From Hexactinellida sp. DTS-2022 (Eukaryota; Porifera; Hexactinellida), in assembly GCA_028753945.1 (NCBI GenBank), contig JAPNXP010000003.1, forward strand, positions 992,001 through 1,056,000: DNA of 64,000 nt. Direction: 5' to 3'. The notes under the pieces were generated by a model. It searched no databases. It saw only the letters and a list, made by a program, of their open reading frames with translations, and was not told the DNA's origin. Made by a program: the position numbers and the translations under genes. Shown in pieces: positions 57,662 through 64,000 of the stretch; the first letter of the stretch is position 1, and the number at the start of each line of letters is the position of its first letter.

Positions 57662-57826
57662 CCCTGCTCCCAAAACGGCACCTCCGAGTAGCGGCAACCT
57701 CCGAGAAGCGGCACAAAATCATTCTCCCGATGGGTGTCGCTTTGGGAGGTCTACCTGTACCAGCAACCTCCGAGAAGCGGCACAAAATCATTCTCCCGAT
57801 GGGTGCCGCTTTGGGAGGTTTACCTG
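57662..57826. mobile_element. Tigger/pogo-like MITE with internal duplication
   Basis: Read inward, the right end is CAGGTAAACCTCCCAAAGCG and the left is CCCTGCTCCCAAAACGGC. TA is on both sides (57660-57661 and 57827-57828). A unit of about 65 bp starting CAACCTCCGAGAAGCGGCAC occurs twice (one partial). Confidence 0.7.
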
Positions 57827-57887
57827 TATAATATTTGTATTTTCCATAATAGCAATTTTTTACAAACATAGCAATTTATATTTTTCA

Positions 57888-58391
57888 ATGAATAATCTTC
57901 AAGCTCTCAACATTCTCGAAGCATGCAACAACAATACCCGTGCCGCATCTGAACGTATAATGAATGAGCACCAATATCCGGAAACTGAATTAAATACCAT
58001 ACGCTCCAAGATACGAGAACTCAAGGAGATCAGAAGAACATTCGTTAAAAACTACGATTTACTCACTTGGGAAGTACTTCACTTTTATGATGTATCAGAG
58101 GGTCTGGCATCAAAGAACCGATAGTCATCGGCCTCCTTAGATATTCCTATGCAACAACTTATTTTCGAAGTTGATGCTACTAAAGAAATTCGAACTTCTC
58201 TTACCAACTTAAACATCAAATATGTTACAACCCGCCTCCAGTCATTATTATCACACATCAAGGCAATAGCGGAGATTGAGGGAGTTACAACGAAGACAAT
58301 CGCTTTTTTGTGTCTTCAGTTGATTGCCAACGAAGACAAGGATACTGGTACTATCGATGTGTGCAAGGAAATAGTTCTGAAGGGAACTTAA
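57888..58391 (+). pseudogene. RAG1/Transib-like transposase, N-terminal relic
   Basis: Two plus-strand frames in the same phase (57888-58124 and 58149-58391), separated by one TAG at 58122-58124, align by eye with residues of about 30-178 of the Transib transposase at 53511-55670. Shared features are an IRELKEIRRTF/SLREDRREYL stretch, a TW...FY motif, RLQSLLSHIKAIAE/RLSSLLAHLETVAE and CKEIVLKG/CKEIIAKG. The frame ends where the catalytic core should begin. It is a distinct, more diverged copy, not a recent duplicate. No CACAGTG termini were seen around it. Confidence 0.68.
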
Positions 58392-58712
58392 AGAAAACAC
58401 AACACAATATTGTTTGAAAGAAATTTCCCATTTTATTTGAATTCCTCTCTATTGGGAAACAGAAGTACAGAGAACTAGAAAATTGTGAGAACTGAATATT
58501 CTTCAAGTTGAACTTTTGTGGTTTTATTCCATCATAATCGTAGAAGTTGTACCAATAAAAGTTTTGGTTTGAAATGATTTGCAAACGACTAGATTGTAAA
58601 TCAAGCATCTTGAATTTTTGCGCTTGTTTTGATCGATTGTATGCATTCCTTTTCAATATTATTTTCAGGTTTCTTAAGGCCCCTCTTTGGTTTATTTTTT
58701 ATTTTCAATATA

Positions 58713-58972
58713 CCGTAATTTCCTTGAATAGTAGCCCCCAATCGAATAATCGCCCCCCTTGAATAATCGCCCCCAAAAATAGGTCCTAATTATTTTTTGA
58801 CACCGCCTAGAATAACCGTTGATTTCAAATAATCGCCTTTCTACAATTATTGACTCTCTCAAATGATTATATTCCACAAATATTCGCCATTCTCGAAAAT
58901 CATGACATTTTCTTGGGCATAAATGGAGCTTGAAATCAATAATCGCCCCGGCTACTATTCAAGACAAGACGG
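58713..58972. mobile_element. TA-flanked MITE (CCGTA family), copy 2
   Basis: Inverted ends are CCGTAATTTCCTTGAATAGT and, from the right, CCGTCTTGTCTTGAATAGTA, with TA on both sides (58711-58712 and 58973-58974). The interior repeats AATAATCGCCCCC. Copy 1 is at 11133-11388. Confidence 0.85.
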
Positions 58973-58979
58973 TAATTGA

Positions 58980-59610
58980 GTTTATATCGTTTTATAAGTT
59001 ATTATACTCGGGAGGATAATATAGGAAAATTTGGTTTAATTCTGAGGATAATTGAACTCACTAGGGCTAAGTGAAATTGGGAAATGTCTGTTATATGGCC
59101 AAATTGAGAGAGTATTATAAACACTATTCTCGTCAGATACTTTGAGATTAGATTGTTTTTAGATGGAATCTTATAATGTATAGCTATATTGAAAATTTCA
59201 GATGAATCTGAAATCTAGTTTTCCTGTAGTGAACATTCTAAGTTACAGAAATGTGAAGGGCATGATGAAAGCTGACTTTTCAAATGAAATATAAACTTTG
59301 GATGCTCGCACTGCCAAAATTACTTTCAATTTGGTTTTTATACTTACAAAAGTAGATTTCCATATCTACTTAGGTAGTAAACCAAAGATTTCAACTTTCC
59401 AAAGATTATGTTCGGGGTTATAGTCATTTGAAGTTCATATTTGGACTGTCAAGGTTCCTAGTCTGACTTCAAAGGGATTTAAGACTGAAAGTTTGAATTG
59501 TGAAGTTTATATCAAATGTCATTCCCAAATTAAAAATATATTCATTAGTTTACACTTGGTTTCAAACAATTTGGATAAAAACTGTGAAAGCTTTAGCATT
59601 TAATTAGAAG
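58980..59610 (-). repeat. Repeat family D, reverse orientation
   Basis: Reverse-complement counterpart of 44946-45610, from CTCGGGAGGATAATATAGGA to TTTAGCATTTAATTAG. No gene. Confidence 0.85.
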
Positions 59611-61036
59611 AAGAGTATTAGATTTTAGTTTGTAATGTGTTTTTTGTTAATTCATAAGATTAAATAAAGTTGTGCTTTACTAGTATTTTAATTAATGGTA
59701 TTTTTTAATTAATTAATCCTTAAGGGAAAATGCATATAGCTTGACTAGATCCTGTCTTTTTTAAGGCAAGTGGATTAGAGAGTTAAATCTTTCAATCATA
59801 AGAATTATAAATATGATATTTAGCCAACAAAATGCTTTAGATAGAAAAAAATTAAGATTTGCAAGATATCGAACTTAGTAATCGTTTTGCGAACCAGTTC
59901 CTCATTCTTGTAACGGAAGTGATAAATAACTAACGCATTTCATTTAATTCCGGAATTAGATTCAAGAATATAAGCTATTAGTTCGAATTACATCAAATTT
60001 AATGATCAATGCACATGATATTTGTGATTACTTCGTGAGTCTTTCTATTTAATCAAAGATGTATAAACTTAGAAACTATAAATAGGTTACAGTTCAGGAA
60101 TTATTGAATTAGGATGGTTTCAATGATTTATGTGGACGAGACGTTGACAGAAGAAATTCAGAATCAGCCGAAGAGCAGATTGAGGTGCAAAGATGCAGTC
60201 GAACAATTTTAACTAATTGATTCTTTTAATTAACAGCAGAGGATCCCTGGAGAATGAGAGAAGAGTATGGCAGGATGAGAGAAATGCTTTGAAAATAAAA
60301 ATTAGGGAGAAAAGTAGAAAACTGCGAAACATCGAGACTTAGCTGGAGGGTTCCCAGAAGTGTAGGGATATCATTGGAAACTAGAATAATTTGTATACTT
60401 TATTATTTAGATGTTTGTTGTGTCAAATAATGAAATAAAGTTGAGTTGCTACTACATATTAATTATAAACACCATCTTTTAATAAAGCAAGTGGATTACA
60501 ATTAATCTGTAAAGTGGAAAATTCTTCTCACTACCAGCGCCTCGAAATACCACAGTAGATTGGAAAAGCAAATCCAGAATTCACTAGTTATACTAAGTCT
60601 CAAATTGACTATTTAATTAATTAATTAATAATTAAGTATAACATTAAATGTTCAGTAAACTTATAGTTAGAGTGGATAAAATTTGCCTTGGATAGTTGCG
60701 CCTCAGAATACGACAGGGTCTCAAAATACCACAGTCTAATTTGTAATAGCACATCCATGGTGTATAGAGTGTATCATATAGGCGTCTCAAAATACCACAG
60801 AGTCGCAAAATACCACACAACAGAGCCAAAGCTCTAGCGTCTATACTTTAGGAGAGAGTAAATATGCTGCGTAATCAAAAATGGGCACATTACATGCCCA
60901 TAGAGAGATCATTTTAAAAACGGTGCGTGTTAGGGTCATAAAATGTATTATTGAAGGATAGGAATTCGGATATTGCGAGCATTTTGATCGTATATTTTGA
61001 TTCCAGCAACTCGGGTTTCTGAGAAGAATAATGGAC
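59611..61036. other. No gene; repeats
   Basis: It contains two related GCAAGTGGATTA segments (59765 and 60485), a CAAAATACCACAG-rich stretch (60700-60830) related to the tandem duplication at 30351, and a family D fragment from about 60850 (ATGGGCACATTACATGCCC) that hosts the next hAT. Confidence 0.5.
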
Positions 61037-61044
61037 AAGAAAAC

Positions 61045-62096
61045 CAGGCTTGCCGTGGATATGGATATCCATGGAGATCTCCATGGATGGATATCGAGTT
61101 TTTTTCATATCCATGGATATGGTGGATATCCATTTCAAATTTGACTACGAAAATATTTCAAACCAGGGTACTAAAAATAAGTGTAAAAATAAAGTAGTCT
61201 TAGTTTTATTTACACTCCTAATTTATTTCAACTAATAAAATTATTTACTAGCCTTATTATTCTAAAATAAGGTGATTTTGACCTTTAGTGACGTAAAAAA
61301 GGTCACTATAGTGACCGAATCGAATTTTTCTTTCACATTAGGAAACCTTGCATGTAAGGTATATTTAGGAATGCTAATACAAGAAATGTGGACTTTGTTA
61401 TATTTCCTGAGATTGACCTGTCTATCTCATTAATTTTTTCACGTCACTCCTGAATTTACTTGCTATGATTTTTATTTTGCTTTTCGTTTATCCTACTTGC
61501 TATACTTTAGCTTATTGATCAACCATAGAATAGACAATGAAATTCCAAAAAAATTGTCGCGATGGACTCTTCAAAAAGCTAGGATTTGTTATCGAACGCA
61601 ATAATCCAGGCACGTAGCTAGAGTATGTAATTCAGGGGGGCAAGTTTTATGTTGGGGGGGGGGAGGCAAGTGCAGGGAGTCGGGGGGCAAGGGGGGACGT
61701 ATAACTCTATTTACTCTAACGATTATTAACGAACACTTCCTAAATTATCTTGGGAGGGGGGGGGGGAGAAGTACTTTTGGGGGGCAGTCGCCCCCCCGTA
61801 GCTACGTGCCTGCAATATTCTAGCAGAAGCCATCAATAATGACCCAGAAAGAGATGTTTTGAGGATGATAGCGATATTGACGAAGTTTGATTATATAGTA
61901 GTACAAGATTTAGTTGATAAATGATAAATATATATAAATTATAGGACCTAAATCTTCTGGATATTTTGTTGATATTAGGTGTTAGAAATATATCAATATT
62001 CAATGGATATCCATGGATATCCATGGATATCCACAAAATATGGTCTGGATATGGATATGGATATGGATGCGATTTTTCATCTCCACGGCAAGCCTG
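61045..62096. mobile_element. hAT element with GGATATCCAT minisatellites
   Basis: Inverted ends are CAGGCTTGCCGTGGATATGG and, at the right, CCACGGCAAGCCTG. The 8-bp duplication AAGAAAAC is perfect (61037-61044 and 62097-62104). GGATATCCATGGATATCC-type arrays sit at both subtermini. It is non-coding and hosts a nested MITE at 61607-61812. Confidence 0.92.
61607..61812. mobile_element. Nested hAT MITE
   Basis: Ends are CAGGCACGTAGCTA and TAGCTACGTGCCTG, and flanks CAATAATC (61599-61606) and CAATATTC (61813-61820) match 7 of 8. The interior is G-rich and non-coding. Confidence 0.88.
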
Positions 62097-62104
62097 AAGA
62101 AAAC

Positions 62105-63102
62105 GTACCCTCGAATGAGATTATAGGCCATAAAAGTTTTAAATTTCACATATTAATTTTTTTAAAAATCAATTGTTGTTTATTTTCGTCAATGATAGAT
62201 TGAATAGAGTAATGATACCTCCAATCTTACCATTGTTTAGGAATACAATACTGATAATCGTTCAAAGTGGGGAAACCAGTGATTCGCTCTACAAAATAGC
62301 TCATAACTCTGAAAATAAGCTTGGACCAGACTGCCAACTATGTACAAACGATATTTATGGTCCTTCGGCATTACTTAGTCCAAAATGAAATAGGGTCATG
62401 TTGAGTTTTGGACTAAAATTTGGGTTTTTTTCATGTTAAAAGTGAAAGCTGAGAGATCAAAGTTGCAAAAGGATTTTGAAGGAAAAAAAAATTAATGGCC
62501 ATATTTGATATATATAGTACGAAAATATAGTAAGATGACGAATCCGAAAAACATTCAGAAAATTTCACCTTAGAGGTCACTTTTGGGAGCTAATTAAAAA
62601 AAAAATCTGCCACTAATCCTGTTATTTTAATATCGTTTTTCCAACGAATATTTCTGATTACTTTCACTGCTTGGGGCTTTTATTCGCATTGAAGTGCGCG
62701 TGTTGGTTTCTATAAGTAGTGCTTTATAGATGGTAGGTATATACGTTTGCTCGTGAACGACGAAATATAAGGGCATGCCTCTGAATTAAAATAATGGACC
62801 ATAGATATGTTAGAAGTGCATTGGTTAAAGCTAACAAATTATAATCTCATTTATTCACTTTGATATTTTTATCATAAAATTCGTCATGATTTTTTATGAA
62901 TGTTTTGACGACAATAATAAGTACCATTTTTTTAGAAATTGTTCGTTTAAAACTTTGTATAGTTATTTTTTAACATTATTTTCCATAGTTATGTTTCTCA
63001 ACGAATTAACTTATTTTCTCTGACTCAATTAGTTACTTTATCTATTTTACAAGGATAATTGGTTTTATTTTAGCTACTTCTATTCCACTGCTCATTAAAC
63101 AA
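62105..63102. other. No gene; short family F fragment
   Basis: At about 62520-62600 is a family F fragment (GACGAATCCGAAAAACATTC, AGAGGTCACTTTTGGG). The remainder is unassigned AT-rich sequence. Confidence 0.5.
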
Positions 63103-63104
63103 TA

Positions 63105-63543
63105 CAGTGGAACCCCGCGTATCGGGGCACCTCCGTCCAAGCGCTCAGCGCCACGATACGAGGGAGTGCCCCGATAAGCGGGGTTCTAAGAAAACTCCAA
63201 TATGTTTGGTTAAAACAATTAAGTTAGCACCTACACAACAAATCATACACATATAGTCAAAACCTAGAGATAAGGCTGATATTTAAGCAGTACTACACAT
63301 TACAATTTCACATTATACTTTACCTACACTACGTGTCACAAATCTATGATATTCACGGAATTTATTTTTTGAAAAACTCCCCCGATTACCTCAGCACGAG
63401 TCTCTAGCGTGAGTGGGTGACGCTAAGCGGCCATTACAAAGAATACTAAGCTGCTCAAAAGTAAAAAGCATGTTACTCAAGAGAAATAATCTTCGGTGGA
63501 GTGCCCCGATAAGTGAATGGCGCCCCAATACGCGGGGTTATTT
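63105..63543. mobile_element. Tigger/pogo-like MITE, right end clipped
   Basis: Left end is CAGTGGAACCCCGCGTATCG after TA (63103-63104). The right side reads inward AACCCCGCGTATTGGGGCGC but lacks the last few bases, because a T2 copy begins just beyond (TTAA 63544-63547). The GTGCCCCGATAAG motif occurs near both ends. Confidence 0.75.
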
Positions 63544-63547
63544 TTAA

Positions 63548-64000
63548 GGTTCAGGTATACTCCACAAATTTCGAATATTTTGATAAAATCCAAATCATTG
63601 TCTATTTCTCTTTTATTGCATTTTGGGATTGTATTGATACCAATGAGTACTCTCAAGAGATTTCTAAGAAAAATTCCTATTATTTTTCCAGTTTGACACA
63701 CTTTGGTCGCCTCAATTTAGGAATAATTGCTGTAAATTTTTTTTCAAAAGCCGCTATCTCAAAACTAACATTTTCAGAATTGCGGAAGCAGTCATTTTGT
63801 CAATTTTGGTAGTAGAATCAAAAACTCAACGGTTTCGGAAAGATCTCGTAAAGATACAACTTTTCAGTGCTGCGATTTACCCTAATATGAATAGTTCATC
63901 TGTTTTTTGTATTTTGGATGAGGAAAATATTCATTTGAAAATCGACATCACATAAAAGTATTTGAAATCCAGAAAAATGTAGATATTCACAATTCCAGGA
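63548..64000 (+). mobile_element. TTAA family T2, copy running off the window
   Basis: Starts GGTTCAGGTATACTCCAC after TTAA (63544-63547) and follows the T2 copy at 41889 closely. The right end lies beyond the window. Confidence 0.87.

Overview
The window is AT-rich, intron-bearing metazoan DNA that consists almost entirely of transposable elements stacked inside one another. I see no intact host gene. Two host-derived relics, a caspase and a PP2C-type phosphatase, together with Transib, P (THAP), Ginger-like and hAT elements, point to an invertebrate animal. I cannot name the species. No rRNA, tRNA or CRISPR was recognised.

Layout. 0-5 kb: a Tourist-like MITE and a complete hAT element with an intact transposase. 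5-10 kb: a caspase pseudogene split by a nested pair of hAT elements, a second nested hAT pair, and a PP2C relic that stops at a Transib-like terminus. 11-15 kb: a MULE relic interrupted by a Helitron. 18-24 kb: a Ginger-like integrase relic, a Tigger-like element carrying a minisatellite-rich hAT, and a truncated Buster-type hAT. 26-31 kb: a second Ginger-like gene with visible introns, a hAT insertion in one exon and a small inversion that also split a MITE, followed by a foldback element with 206-bp near-perfect arms. 32-39 kb: TTAA-flanked MITEs, a TA-flanked MITE, and a pseudogene of an unclassified family with DDE-like blocks embedded in repeat family D. 39.4-44.9 kb: a 5.5-kb P element with a THAP exon and two TTAA elements inserted 10 bp apart. 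46-52 kb: two more unclassified transposon-type relics, one with halves in opposite orientation. 52.4-56.3 kb: a 3.8-kb Transib/RAG1-superfamily element with CACAGTG termini and an intact 719-codon transposase. 57-64 kb: a second RAG1-like N-terminal relic, several MITEs, a nested hAT pair and a Tigger-like element.

Repeat families used below. D is a long dispersed AT-rich repeat (0.6-0.9 kb) that served as target for at least four other insertions. T1-T4 are four TTAA-flanked non-autonomous families. F is the foldback family.

The most notable items are the intact Transib element, the inversion at 26.66-27.95 kb that splits a MITE into two abutting halves while flipping the GPY exon of an integrase gene, and the caspase pseudogene interrupted between its catalytic His and Cys. 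Assignments come from reading motifs, termini and target-site duplications. No alignment or database search was run.
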